From contig QXCW01000002.1 in NCBI GenBank assembly GCA_003550275.1, positions 2,851,501-2,915,500 on the forward strand: a stretch of DNA of 64,000 bases. Reading direction: 5' to 3'. The stretch comes from Flavobacteriaceae bacterium MAR_2010_72 (GTDB lineage: Bacteria; Bacteroidota; Bacteroidia; Flavobacteriales; Flavobacteriaceae). Positions 54,638 through 63,981 of the stretch are shown piece by piece; position 1 is the stretch's first letter, and the number at the start of each line of letters is the position of its first letter. The notes under the pieces were generated by a model that worked only from the letters and a program-made list of their open reading frames with translations, was not told the origin of the DNA and did no database searches. The position numbers and the translations under genes were made by a program.

Positions 54638-54736
54638 TTAATTCGGTGTCAATTGCATGACATATTGAATGCCTGCCAACCCGCAACAGGAGGTAGCCGT
54701 ATATGTGAGATCAAGGGTAATCACTCCTGCTTCCAT
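54638..54736 (-). pseudogene. Orphan C-terminal coding fragment
   Basis: The minus strand reads about 29 codons ending in TAA at 54638, including 'GVITLDLTYTATSCCGLAG' and 'IQYVMQLTPN'. It is followed by a fitting terminator and is joined directly, out of frame, to the AraC-type fragment at about 54731. I take it as the surviving 3' end of a lost gene. An alternative is a short chance frame: an ATG at 54736 would give 32 residues. Low confidence. Confidence 0.3.
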
Positions 54737-54852
54737 TTGTTTAAATCATCATCTCTTGTGTTTTCAGAAAGTTCGTTTCTCTTTTTAAAATATAACCTAC
54801 CTATAAAATAACCGTAGATGATATAAGAGGATATCTTTGGTATAAATACAAT
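54731..54852 (-). pseudogene. Fragment of a second AraC-type membrane regulator gene
   Basis: These 122 bases match 60646-60767, inside the intact AraC-type regulator gene, at 115 of 122 positions (seven substitutions, no gap). The minus strand reads 'IVFIPKISSYIIYGYFIGRL', a membrane segment, and 'RDDDLNKWKQE' followed by a stop; the intact gene continues 'KWKRNLYYIH'. Similarity stops abruptly on both sides. The copy has the same orientation and lies downstream of susD, so it looks like what is left of a second regulator-susC-susD cassette after deletion. Confidence 0.85.
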
Positions 54853-54941
54853 TAATAGAAGGGATTTATCACAAATAAGGTCACCAAAATTGGTAACCCC
54901 GAAAATTCTTAATTAGTACATTCTAATTCAAATTAAACATT

Positions 54942-54980
54942 TACAAAAAAATCCCCAAGAGAGTTCTCTTGGGGATTATT
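54942..54980 (-). terminator. Terminator of the susCD operon
   Basis: Perfect 13-bp stem AATCCCCAAGAGA / TCTCTTGGGGATT (54950-54962 and 54965-54977), followed on the minus strand by seven T's. It lies about 45 bases after the susD stop. Confidence 0.9.
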
Positions 54981-55022
54981 ATAATGATCTTATTGCTATT
55001 TAACCTAAATAAAAGTTAAAAA

Positions 55023-56663
55023 TTAGTTTTGATCTGCAGGTGTAATATTTGGGTTGGCATTAATTTCAGCTTGAGGAATCTTAAAAATCCATTTATTATT
55101 GACCGAGGGTTTTGCTACTACAAATGCATCTTGGTAAAGTACGATAGATGCTCCAGAACCTCCATTGGCACCATGGTCAATACCCTCATCCCAACGGATA
55201 TGATCTGTATATCCAAATCCTTCACCCCACAATTCGACTCGTCGTTGAAACTTAATCTGGGCCATCAATGCTGCTTGGGTTGCAAATGCGGTCGCATTAA
55301 ATGCAGTATCACGTGCTCCACCTAAAGCTTGAAGTGCCGCTTGAGCTCCAGGTATATCATTCATCATTGCCTTAGCTTCGGCTTCAATTAAATACATTTC
55401 AGATGTCCGCATGTAAATAATATCATCTGGATCTATGGTTCCTGGGTTTTTTTGCAACATTTTAACATGCATATAAGGATGAGTGTTATGACCAGATGTC
55501 ATACCATATTGGGATCTAATAGCATTTCTTGCTGCAGTCCACTGCGCTTGAGTAGTATATAACGGGTTGGTGTTATTGGCCCAACCTCCTTCACCATTAG
55601 CGGCTGAAGCATTTGAATTTGGCGCATCAATTAAGAACACATCCTTTCTATAATCCGTATCTGGAATAGAATTAACCAATCTTCTATCGGCAATTTTAGG
55701 GTTTGATCTATTTTGGCTACCATTAAACGTGTTACACATCAAGTAGAAGTAAGAACGGAAAAATGTAGTTTCAGTCCCAATAACATTGCTTCCCCAAATT
55801 ACTTCAGGCAAGCTGTTAGAATTGAATCCAGATTTCCAATCTGCTTCACCCATTATAGGAAAACCTTGACGAGCAGCAGCAGCAGCAGATGCAGCTGTCT
55901 GCCAATCACCCTTGGATAATGCCCAACGTGCTTTAATCCCATGAGCTACATTGATGTTCAGTTGAGACTTAGCCTCTGGACCTCCTGTTGACCTTGGTGC
56001 TGCATTTTGAAAAGCCGCTATGGCTGCATTTATATCTAGACCAATTTGGTCATAAACTTGTTGCACAGTACCTCTAGGCCCAGTAGTTTGTGGTTCTAAA
56101 ATCACTGGAACTCCTGGGTCTGTGGATGGATTACCTATTAAATATCCTTTACTGTAGTGTTGAACCAATGAAAGTAATGCAAAGGCCCTGTAAGTTAAAG
56201 CTTGCCCCTTAATGGCACGTAAAGTGGGAGTCTCTGTCAAATTACCTTCTTCGATTCTTTTAATTATTAAGTTAGCATGAAGGATGATATTATACCTATG
56301 ATACCATAAAATCTCATTAGTTAATGAGGTTTCTATAATATGGTCATTCCATTGCATATTATCTCTCCATCCTAAATTATTGGCATCAGCAGAATGGATG
56401 ATACCCCCAGTTAGGTTATCACCCTGTGGCACCCACCAGTGATCATTAGCCCTTGCTGTATCTCCACCTGGAAAAATAGTTTGAGATTGTGAATACATTC
56501 CACGGTGGATTCCGTTCAGAACATTTTGCATGCTAGCTTCGTCTGCTAAAGCTACAGCAGGCGTAACGGAATTTGTGGGAACTGTTTCTAAAAAGTCGTC
56601 TTGACAAGACGTCATAGTAATAATGAGTATTACTAATGACAATTTTTTTATTTTACTTAACAT
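55023..56663 (-). CDS. SusD/RagB-family nutrient-binding outer-membrane lipoprotein
   Basis: A 546-residue surface lipoprotein with signal 'LVILIITMTSCQDDFLETVP', typical for SusD. Helical TPR-like parts hold a RagB/SusD pattern ('LTYRAFALLSLVQHYSKGYL', 'MRTSEMYLIEAEAKAMM' and 'QRRVELWGEGFGYTDHIRWD'). It forms the lid of the SusC channel and captures an oligosaccharide or peptide. It is 11 bases downstream of susC. No glycosidase or peptidase gene is next to the pair, so the substrate cannot be inferred. A short run of GCA/GCT-type Ala codons (about 55878-55900) is ordinary coding sequence. Confidence 0.95.
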   Translation of the reverse strand: MLSKIKKLSLVILIITMTSCQDDFLETVPTNSVTPAVALADEASMQNVLNGIHRGMYSQSQTIFPGGDTARANDHWWVPQGDNLTGGIIHSADANNLGWRDNMQWNDHIIETSLTNEILWYHRYNIILHANLIIKRIEEGNLTETPTLRAIKGQALTYRAFALLSLVQHYSKGYLIGNPSTDPGVPVILEPQTTGPRGTVQQVYDQIGLDINAAIAAFQNAAPRSTGGPEAKSQLNINVAHGIKARWALSKGDWQTAASAAAAARQGFPIMGEADWKSGFNSNSLPEVIWGSNVIGTETTFFRSYFYLMCNTFNGSQNRSNPKIADRRLVNSIPDTDYRKDVFLIDAPNSNASAANGEGGWANNTNPLYTTQAQWTAARNAIRSQYGMTSGHNTHPYMHVKMLQKNPGTIDPDDIIYMRTSEMYLIEAEAKAMMNDIPGAQAALQALGGARDTAFNATAFATQAALMAQIKFQRRVELWGEGFGYTDHIRWDEGIDHGANGGSGASIVLYQDAFVVAKPSVNNKWIFKIPQAEINANPNITPADQN

Positions 56664-56674
56664 AATTTTTTTTT

Positions 56675-59600
56675 TTAAAATCCAACATTAATACCCAAAG
56701 AATAAATTCTGGCTGGGCTAAAATCATTACCAGCTGGTGTACCCGCCAAATTGAATTGTGGGTCAAGCCCTGTCCTCTTACTGTTCAAATATAAATTCTC
56801 CCCAGTTAAAGATAGCCTTAAATTATCAAGACCTAGCTTTTCGGTAATATTTTTATCTAATGAGTAGCCAAGGCTAACGTTTCTTAAAGACCAAAATGTA
56901 GCGTCGGTCAAGAATCTCGTAGACTGAGATTGAACCAACGTTTGGTCCCCAACTTCAAGTCTTGGAACATCTGTGATATCACCAGGTTGTCTCCAAGCAT
57001 CTAAGATATCGGGATGTAGAGAACCGCCATAACTGCGGCTAGACATCATGCCGGAATAGCCATTGTCCAAAATACTACCACCAATGCCATAAGTAATCAA
57101 AACGTCTAAAGAAAAGCCCTTGTATTTAAAGCTATTTGCAACAGAACCCAACAGGTCTGGAATCGAGGAGTCTCCTGTGTAGGCTCTTTGAGTATTTTGC
57201 CAATCATTAGTGGTTTCCTGGTTTCCACTGGTATCCAAAACAGGTACACTTTCACCATTTTCATCGTCTTCAAATACAAAGTAAAGCTGATCACCAGTAG
57301 CTGGATCTACACCAGCGGTATGATACAAGAAGAAATCAAAGCGGGAACGTCCTTCTGCCCAACGTTTAGAACCATTTATAAAAGGCTCCGGAATAAAAGT
57401 AATCTCATTTTTAAGAGTGGAAGCCTGTAATATAATATCCCATTTAAAATCATCATTATTAACAGCATGAGTTGTTAAACTAAGTTCCCATCCTGAATTA
57501 TACATGTCCCCAATATTGTTTGGTTGTACATTGATTCCCACACTAGGAGCAATAGGAAGATCGTATAATAAATCGGTTGAGTTTCTTTTGTAATACTCTA
57601 TAGAGCCATCAAACAAATTATCAAACAAGCTGAATTCTAAAGCAACATCAAAATTTTCAATGGTCTCCCAAACTAATAGGTCATTACCCAAGTCTGACAA
57701 AAGATATGCCGGAGCGGTCGCATTTGAAGTTATCCCAAACCTTGCTTGATACAGATAGAAATCACCTAAATCGTCATTTCCAACCTCACCCCAAGAACCT
57801 CTTAATTTTAGTCTGTCTATAAAGGACACGTTATCCATAAAATTTTCTTTATGTATATTCCAAGACGCACCTACGGAGTAAAATGTACCCCACCTTGAAT
57901 CTGCGCTAAAAACAGAGGTTCCATCTCGTCTAACTGAGCCACTTAAATAATATTTACCATCAAAATTATAATTTAATCTAGAAAAATAACTTTCTATACG
58001 TTTGTCTGTTATAACACCACTTATACGAATAGGGTTTGAGAAGTTATCAAATACTTCAAGACCAGGAACAGACTCTATAGTTGCCAAAGCATCGAAATTA
58101 GAAAAATTTCGATCAAAACTTTCATGCCCTGCAGTGATATCAAAGTTATGAACACCAAAGCTTTTATTGTAAGTTAAGATTTGGTTAAAGTTTTCAACTT
58201 GCCTTCTAAATCGGGTTTCACTAAACCTGCCATCAGGTTGAGCATCTCCAATTATGGCATTCTCGTATTCTTTTTCAAGTCCATCTTGGATATCCCTACC
58301 ATAAGTCACCTTTAGATTAAGACCCTCTAAAATTTTCACATCTGTGTAGAACCTAAATCCATAAGTATTGTCTAAATCACTTTCTTTATTAAGTAGAAGC
58401 TCTTGAAGCGCATGACGTCCTTGGTTACGAGGTCTGGTTCCAATGTTATATTGAGGATAACCAAAACCGTTATCGAACACGGGATTTCCAAAATCATCTC
58501 GTACAATGTTTCCTTGCTGGTCATTAACATATACAGGATATATTTGACCTATTGCCTGTGCAAAGCCAAACGGGTTCACTATACTTCCAGTACCTGCAGA
58601 GCTAGGGCCTCTTGCCTCAGTGAGTGAAATGTTTGCACTACCTCCAAATTTAATTGACTCGCTAACATCAAAATCTGCGTTTAGGCGCGCCGTTAAACGA
58701 TTAAACCCGGATGTAACGACAAAGCCTTCTTCGTCTAAATAGGAAGCAGAAAAGAACACGCTGTGATTATCACCACCGCCTGATACATTAACGTTATAAT
58801 TTGTTCTTATACCAGTTTGCTCCATAAAATCAAACCAATCTAATGTTTGATATACTAGCTGAGCGCTTGGGTTTAATTTACCATCAACGCCAACAATTTG
58901 ATCGTTAGGCACATTAAAAGGGTTATATGCCAGTTGACTGTAAATATTGGCAGAGGCGAAGGCAGGGTCACCAGCTGCTGCAGTAGTATTTCTCAATGCC
59001 TCCCAAAACGTTTCATAATATTGACCAGGAGTCACCCTATCATAAACTGAAATTCCTCTAGACACAAAACCTGTCTGAACTGAAGCATTTGTCTTGATGC
59101 CTCCTTTTTTTCCACTTTTAGTTGTTATTATAATAACACCATTAGCAGCTCTTGATCCGTAAAGGGATGTGGAAGCTGCATCTTTAAGGATAGTAAAAGA
59201 CGCGATATCTTCTTGGTTTATAGCATTTAATGAGCCTTCATATTGCATACCATCAACAATAAACAAAGGGTCGGTATCGCCGTTAAGTGTACCAACACCA
59301 CGAATTACGATGCCGGGAGAAGATCCTGGTTGCCCATTTGTAGAAGTAAACTGCACACCAGTAGCCCTACCTTCAATGGCAGCGATGGCAGATGTTACAT
59401 TCCTTAACTCCAATTCTTCTGATCCCACAAAACTAGCTGATCCAGTAAAGGCTTCTCTAGTAGTGGTACCATAGGCAACAACTACAACTTCATCCAAAGT
59501 GTTGTCGCTCTCTAAAGCAACATTTACAATATTTGAAGCTCCAATTATAATTTCGGCGCTCTTTGTGCCAACATAGGAAAACACCAGAGTTTCCCCAACA

Positions 59601-59800
59601 TTAACATTGATAGAATAATTTCCATCAAAATCTGATTGAACTCCTCGAGAAGTTCCTTTAACAATAACATTTACGCCCGGTAGCGGTAAACCGTCCCCAG
59701 CAGATGTAACTGTTCCTGTAACAGTTTTCTCTTGTGCAAAAGAAAACTGCATCACAAACGCCATAACAAGCGTTGCAAACCATGTAGTTTTTAATTTCAT
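56675..59800 (-). CDS. SusC/RagA-family TonB-linked outer-membrane transporter
   Basis: A 1041-residue outer-membrane transporter. Signal peptide 'MKLKTTWFATLVMAFVMQF' ends near 'SFAQEK'. An Ig-like carboxypeptidase-regulatory domain ('VTGTVTSAGDGLPLPGVNVI', about 25-105) leads to the plug with 'VVVAYGTTTREAFTGS' and the conserved 'STSLYGSRAANGVIIITTKS'. A 22-strand barrel ends in 'IYSLGINVGF', a terminal Phe as needed for insertion. It is driven by TonB. First gene of the susCD operon, downstream of a membrane-anchored AraC-type regulator on the same strand, 248 bases from its stop. Confidence 0.96.
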   Translation of the reverse strand: MKLKTTWFATLVMAFVMQFSFAQEKTVTGTVTSAGDGLPLPGVNVIVKGTSRGVQSDFDGNYSINVNVGETLVFSYVGTKSAEIIIGASNIVNVALESDNTLDEVVVVAYGTTTREAFTGSASFVGSEELELRNVTSAIAAIEGRATGVQFTSTNGQPGSSPGIVIRGVGTLNGDTDPLFIVDGMQYEGSLNAINQEDIASFTILKDAASTSLYGSRAANGVIIITTKSGKKGGIKTNASVQTGFVSRGISVYDRVTPGQYYETFWEALRNTTAAAGDPAFASANIYSQLAYNPFNVPNDQIVGVDGKLNPSAQLVYQTLDWFDFMEQTGIRTNYNVNVSGGGDNHSVFFSASYLDEEGFVVTSGFNRLTARLNADFDVSESIKFGGSANISLTEARGPSSAGTGSIVNPFGFAQAIGQIYPVYVNDQQGNIVRDDFGNPVFDNGFGYPQYNIGTRPRNQGRHALQELLLNKESDLDNTYGFRFYTDVKILEGLNLKVTYGRDIQDGLEKEYENAIIGDAQPDGRFSETRFRRQVENFNQILTYNKSFGVHNFDITAGHESFDRNFSNFDALATIESVPGLEVFDNFSNPIRISGVITDKRIESYFSRLNYNFDGKYYLSGSVRRDGTSVFSADSRWGTFYSVGASWNIHKENFMDNVSFIDRLKLRGSWGEVGNDDLGDFYLYQARFGITSNATAPAYLLSDLGNDLLVWETIENFDVALEFSLFDNLFDGSIEYYKRNSTDLLYDLPIAPSVGINVQPNNIGDMYNSGWELSLTTHAVNNDDFKWDIILQASTLKNEITFIPEPFINGSKRWAEGRSRFDFFLYHTAGVDPATGDQLYFVFEDDENGESVPVLDTSGNQETTNDWQNTQRAYTGDSSIPDLLGSVANSFKYKGFSLDVLITYGIGGSILDNGYSGMMSSRSYGGSLHPDILDAWRQPGDITDVPRLEVGDQTLVQSQSTRFLTDATFWSLRNVSLGYSLDKNITEKLGLDNLRLSLTGENLYLNSKRTGLDPQFNLAGTPAGNDFSPARIYSLGINVGF

Positions 59801-59993
59801 AAATAATTTATATTTGAGTTAATTAATACAGTTGCAAAAAGGAAGTTAGCAAAGTTTTTTAAAGACTAATTCAAAAAATGCTTGTCAAAATGAAACCAAA
59901 GTTTAATGGAACTTAAGCTAAAATTTAAAGCTCATCACTAGACTTCCCTTTTTTAAATTGCGAATACAAAATAATAAAATTTTAATAATAAAT

Positions 59994-60020
59994 AAGGTAA
60001 TCCCTATAATACTTTACCTT
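59994..60020 (-). terminator. Weak hairpin after the AraC-type regulator
   Basis: Stem AAGGTAA / TTACCTT (59994-60000 and 60014-60020) with a 13-base loop, about 27 bases after the regulator stop. The run after it is mixed A/T, so termination is only possible, not sure. The other intergenic bases up to susC (59801) show no clear promoter. Confidence 0.4.
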
Positions 60021-60047
60021 TCCCGAAAATGTATTATTATAAATTTA

Positions 60048-61574
60048 CTAGTTATAGTTTAGGGATTCTATAAATTGGGTTGGTGTTAATGAAGTCTCTT
60101 TTTTAAACGCCTTATTAAAGGTCACTTTATTGTTATACCCCACTTCATAGGCAACATCAATAATGTTTAAATCTCCATTTATATCTTCTTGCAATAAATT
60201 AAGCGCTTCTTCTATTCTAAATTTATTGATCAACTCAAAGAAATTCATATTAAATTGCTCATTAATTATTTGAGAAGTATTATGCCTTGTTGTGTTTAAT
60301 TTCTCTGAAATTAAGTCAAGATTCAAATTACTATCTTTGTATATTCTTTCTTCAGAAAATAATCTCATTAATTCTTCCTTCAACTCTGTAGATAAAGACT
60401 CTGTCAATCCAGATTTGACATACTTTGGAGCTACATCTTCATTTTCAAACTCAATGAAATTTTTATAGTTGAATATTTGAGGCTTTAAATAGGCCATTTT
60501 AGCAATGTATAAAACCATAAAGGACATGGCTAACATTTGTGAGTGATAGATAAAATCAGACTCTGCTGGAATAATCCCAGATGCTGAGAAGCCATAAAAT
60601 GTATAAGAAACCATATACATGATATGTATATAATAGAGGTTACGTTTCCATTTGTTTAAATCATCGTCCCTTGTATCTTCAGAAAGTTCCTTTCTGTTTT
60701 TAAAATATAACCTCCCTATAAAATAACCGTAGATGATATAAGAGGATATCTTTGGTATAAATACAATGAAAAAAAAGTTCTTTTTAGAATATAAATCGCT
60801 TAAATTGAACATCACCTTAAGCTTTTCTTCTCCTGATAGCGCATAAAATGGCATAAGAATCGAAAGCAAAATCACGGGTGCCAGAAAATGCAACAAATCT
60901 TGAGATTTAAACTTATGTTCGCCTGTTATTCGTCTAAAATAAAAATACAACAAGGGCGCATAGAATAAGGCTATTGAAGACGACATGATATAAGTATGCG
61001 GATAGGAGTATCGAATATTAGAGCAATACAGTGACCATTCCAAAATAAATAGGGAGTGCACCAAAACAAAGCCTCCAATCAATAAATTGGAAGCCCTATC
61101 TGCACTCTTCTTTAAATTTATTATGACAGCAAAAAAAACGCCTATAAAAACTATATAAAAGCAAATGAATATTAGTGTATTCCATTTTATCAAATACTTA
61201 TCCTTTAACACCTGATATTCTGGCGTTTCAATAATTTGATTGTAAGAGTCTTTATTAAGGATTTCAACATCAGTTGAATTGTCTATATACTTTTCAGTAT
61301 ACACTAAAGCATCACTAGGCTTCTTGAGTTCGGCGCTTATTAATCCGAGATTTTTAAATATTTCTACTGAATCCTTTGGATTAGTTTTGAGTTTGGCTTC
61401 ATAACTATCAAAAACATTTAAAAGGGTTTTAAAACGCACAGAATCCTCTTGAGGAATAACATTTTCAACATTAAACATCGTAAGAACTGGATCGATAGAA
61501 GCAGCTACATTAGCAAACAACAAAGTTGTAAAAACAACTAGTAAGATTTTTATTAAGCCCTTTAAGCCTTGCAT
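60048..61574 (-). CDS. Membrane-anchored AraC-type transcriptional regulator
   Basis: A 508-residue regulator with the DNA-binding part at the far C-terminus. An N-terminal hydrophobic helix (about 8-26) is followed by about 100 residues outside, then six or seven membrane helices (about 128-365; for example 'WNTLIFICFYIVFIGVFFAV' and 'FIPKISSYIIYGYFIGRLYF'). A linker leads to the AraC domain (about 405-506) with 'LNLDLISEKLNTTRHNTSQI' and the second helix-turn-helix 'NIIDVAYEVGYNNKVTFNKA', ending 'FKKETSLTPTQFI'. Its position before susCD suggests it senses the imported nutrient and turns the operon on. No kinase domain is present, so it is not a hybrid two-component sensor. A decayed copy of part of it lies at 54731-54852. 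Confidence 0.93.
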   Translation of the reverse strand: MQGLKGLIKILLVVFTTLLFANVAASIDPVLTMFNVENVIPQEDSVRFKTLLNVFDSYEAKLKTNPKDSVEIFKNLGLISAELKKPSDALVYTEKYIDNSTDVEILNKDSYNQIIETPEYQVLKDKYLIKWNTLIFICFYIVFIGVFFAVIINLKKSADRASNLLIGGFVLVHSLFILEWSLYCSNIRYSYPHTYIMSSSIALFYAPLLYFYFRRITGEHKFKSQDLLHFLAPVILLSILMPFYALSGEEKLKVMFNLSDLYSKKNFFFIVFIPKISSYIIYGYFIGRLYFKNRKELSEDTRDDDLNKWKRNLYYIHIMYMVSYTFYGFSASGIIPAESDFIYHSQMLAMSFMVLYIAKMAYLKPQIFNYKNFIEFENEDVAPKYVKSGLTESLSTELKEELMRLFSEERIYKDSNLNLDLISEKLNTTRHNTSQIINEQFNMNFFELINKFRIEEALNLLQEDINGDLNIIDVAYEVGYNNKVTFNKAFKKETSLTPTQFIESLNYN

Positions 61575-61812
61575 TTTTTGATTGAATTAGTCTCTATATG
61601 TTAGAATTGGCTAAATTCTAAAAGCAAATTTGGAGATAATAACCTTAAATGTGTCTTAATAATTTCATAAGGATTTCTTAAAACGGTACCTCCCGATAAT
61701 AATTCACCTAATACTATTTTGAGATTCCATTTTAGAAATTACAAGATAAGTATTTGTATTTGAGAATGTTTTATAAATATTACAAACTCAAAACGAAACA
61801 AGAATTGTTAAC

Positions 61813-62826
61813 TTATTTGAGGGTCATTTGCCAGTTCCATGCAGAGCGCATGGCATCTTCCAAGGTCAATTCAGCCTTCCAGCCTAACTCTGTATTCGAC
61901 TTTGAAGTATCGGCGTAAGCCTGGATGACGTCTCCTGCTCGTCTTGGAGCAATCTTATAATTAAGCCTTACGCCACTTGCATTTTCAAAAGCTTTTATGA
62001 CTTCCATAACAGAACTACCTTTACCTGTACCAATATTAAAAACTTCATAATTGGTTTTATTATTGGCATCAATCAATCTTTGAAGCGCAACAACATGTGC
62101 CTTTGCCAAATCAACAACATGAATATAATCTCGAATACAGGTACCATCAGGTGTTGGGTAATCATCTCCAAAAACTGACAGTTGTTCCCTTAAACCATCG
62201 GCAGTTTGGGTGATAAAGGGAACCAAATTTTGTGGCACACCGATTGGTAATTCACCAATTTTAGCACTTTCATGTGCTCCAACAGGATTGAAATAACGTA
62301 ATGAAATGGCTTTTAATTTGGGCTCAACCTTGGCAACATCCCTTATTATTTCTTCCCCTATTTGTTTTGTATTACCATATGGTGATTCAGCTTCTTTAAC
62401 AGGTGCACTCTCGAGAATTGGCAATTCATCAGCCTGTCCATAAACCGTACAAGATGAGCTAAAAATGAAATTGGAAACTTCTAAATTAACAACTTCCTTA
62501 AGTATAAATATAAGAGTATTGAGATTGTTTTCATAGTACAATAGCGGTTTTCCAACACTCTCACCTACTGCTTTACTCGCTGCAAAATGTATGACGCCAA
62601 CAATATCTCTATGCTTATTAAAAAAAGTCTTAACATCTTGCTTTTCCTTTAAATCAAGTTTTTCAAATTCAGGAGATTTTCCAGTAATTGCGGTTATGCC
62701 ATCTAAAACTTTAATACTGGAATTTGATAAGTCATCTATTATAACAACATCATATCCAGCATTTTGCAACTCAACCACTGTGTGTGATCCTATAAAACCT
62801 AAACCTCCCGTTACTAGTACTTTCAT
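61813..62826 (-). CDS. galE: UDP-glucose 4-epimerase
   Basis: A 337-residue SDR enzyme that interconverts UDP-glucose and UDP-galactose. The NAD site is 'LVTGGLGFIGSHTVVELQNA', followed by 'VVIIDDLSNSS'. The catalytic Ser/Tyr/Lys are in 'FIFSSSCTVYGQAD' and 'SPYGNTKQIGEEII'. 'ISLRYFNPVGAH' and 'GTCIRDYIHVVDLAKAH' are GalE-specific. It starts directly after the stop of the DegT aminotransferase gene (TAA then ATG), so they are cotranscribed and likely coupled. Confidence 0.95.
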   Translation of the reverse strand: MKVLVTGGLGFIGSHTVVELQNAGYDVVIIDDLSNSSIKVLDGITAITGKSPEFEKLDLKEKQDVKTFFNKHRDIVGVIHFAASKAVGESVGKPLLYYENNLNTLIFILKEVVNLEVSNFIFSSSCTVYGQADELPILESAPVKEAESPYGNTKQIGEEIIRDVAKVEPKLKAISLRYFNPVGAHESAKIGELPIGVPQNLVPFITQTADGLREQLSVFGDDYPTPDGTCIRDYIHVVDLAKAHVVALQRLIDANNKTNYEVFNIGTGKGSSVMEVIKAFENASGVRLNYKIAPRRAGDVIQAYADTSKSNTELGWKAELTLEDAMRSAWNWQMTLK

Positions 62827-63981
62827 TTAGTTGTTAATAAACTTAATAATAGTTGATGTAATGTACTCTATTTGGTCATCTTCAAGTTCTGTATGCATTG
62901 GTAATGATATAACTTCCTTCACAAGTTGATTGGTTACGACAAAATCTTCCTCTTTGTACCTTTCATCTTTATAAGCATTTTGTAAATGCAAAGGAATTGG
63001 ATAATATACTCCACATGGTATGCCCTTGCTATTTAAATGATTTACCAGAGCATCTCTGTCACTGTTAATTAACCTCAATGTATATTGATGGAACACATGG
63101 CAATCACAGATCTCACAAAGCTCAATGCAAGAAGTACATCCAGACGGTGTAATAATTTTATTTTGCCCTTGAAATGCTTTCGAATATTTTATTGCAGCTT
63201 GACGTCTTAATTTATTATAAGCGTCTAAATGTTTAAGTTTTATATCTAATACAGCCGCTTGAATGGAGTCTAATCTCGAATTAACACCAACCACATCGTG
63301 ATGATACCTCACGTACATTCCATGGTTAACTATCCCTCGAATGGTATGTGCTAAATCGTCGTCGTTAGTGAATATAGCTCCGCCATCACCATAACAACCA
63401 AGATTTTTGGATGGAAAAAACGATGTTGACGCTACATGACCAATAGTTCCTCCTTTGGCTTTTGTTCCATCGCTGTACGTATAATCGGCTCCAATCGCCT
63501 GGGCATTATCCTCAATAACATACAGGTTATTGTCTTTGGCAATTTTCATAATCGCTTCCATATTGGCGCATTGTCCAAATAAATGCACTGGCACAATTGC
63601 CTTTGTTTTTGGAGTAATTGCTCTTTTAATAGCTTCTACATCAATATTGAAACTTACAGGATCAACATCTACCAAAACTGGTGTTAATTGTAACAATGCA
63701 ATTACTTCGACGGTAGCCGCAAAGGTAAAATCAGCCGTAATGACTTCGTCTCCTGGCTTAAGTCCGAGGCCCATCATAGCAATTTGCAAGGCATCGGTGC
63801 CATTTGCACATGGAATCACATACTTAACACCTAAATAATTCTCAAGGTTATTTTGAAATTCATGCACTTTTGGGCCATTAATAAAAGCCGTTGTATCGAG
63901 AACGTCTAATATTGAAAGGTCAACTTCTTCCTTAATTTTGCTATATTGACCTTTAAGGTCGACCATTTGTATTTTTTTCAT
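62827..63981 (-). CDS. DegT/DnrJ/EryC1/StrS-family sugar aminotransferase with Cys-rich insert
   Basis: A 384-residue PLP enzyme that aminates nucleotide-linked keto-sugars. It starts with 'MKKIQMVDLKGQYSKIKEEV'. The substrate and PLP contacts include 'VIPCANGTDALQIAMMGL', 'VIEDNAQAIGADY' and the Schiff-base Lys in 'TSFFPSKNLGCYGDGGAIFT'. 'HGMYVRYHHDVVGVNSRLDS' is also standard. An unusual cluster C-x2-C-x3-C-x2-C-x-C ('CTSCIELCEICDC', about residues 280-293) sits before 'HQYTLRL', where other members have no cysteines. Together with galE it points to surface polysaccharide or glycan sugar synthesis. It may continue as part of a larger cluster beyond the window. Confidence 0.93.
   Translation of the reverse strand: MKKIQMVDLKGQYSKIKEEVDLSILDVLDTTAFINGPKVHEFQNNLENYLGVKYVIPCANGTDALQIAMMGLGLKPGDEVITADFTFAATVEVIALLQLTPVLVDVDPVSFNIDVEAIKRAITPKTKAIVPVHLFGQCANMEAIMKIAKDNNLYVIEDNAQAIGADYTYSDGTKAKGGTIGHVASTSFFPSKNLGCYGDGGAIFTNDDDLAHTIRGIVNHGMYVRYHHDVVGVNSRLDSIQAAVLDIKLKHLDAYNKLRRQAAIKYSKAFQGQNKIITPSGCTSCIELCEICDCHVFHQYTLRLINSDRDALVNHLNSKGIPCGVYYPIPLHLQNAYKDERYKEEDFVVTNQLVKEVISLPMHTELEDDQIEYITSTIIKFINN

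Larger units (their letters stand above)
54475..55022. other. Gene-poor stretch holding remnants and two terminators
   Basis: 548 bases between the small gene and susD. From left to right on the minus-strand reading it contains a terminator (54571-54607), an orphan C-terminal coding fragment (54638-54736), a copy of part of the AraC-type regulator gene (54731-54852) and the susD terminator (54942-54980). No intact gene was found. Confidence 0.7.

Noticed and set aside
55878-55902. Trinucleotide repeat (GCA-type run) in the susD gene
   Set aside because: It encodes an ordinary Ala-rich helix in a RagB/SusD protein, too short for a tract that slips.
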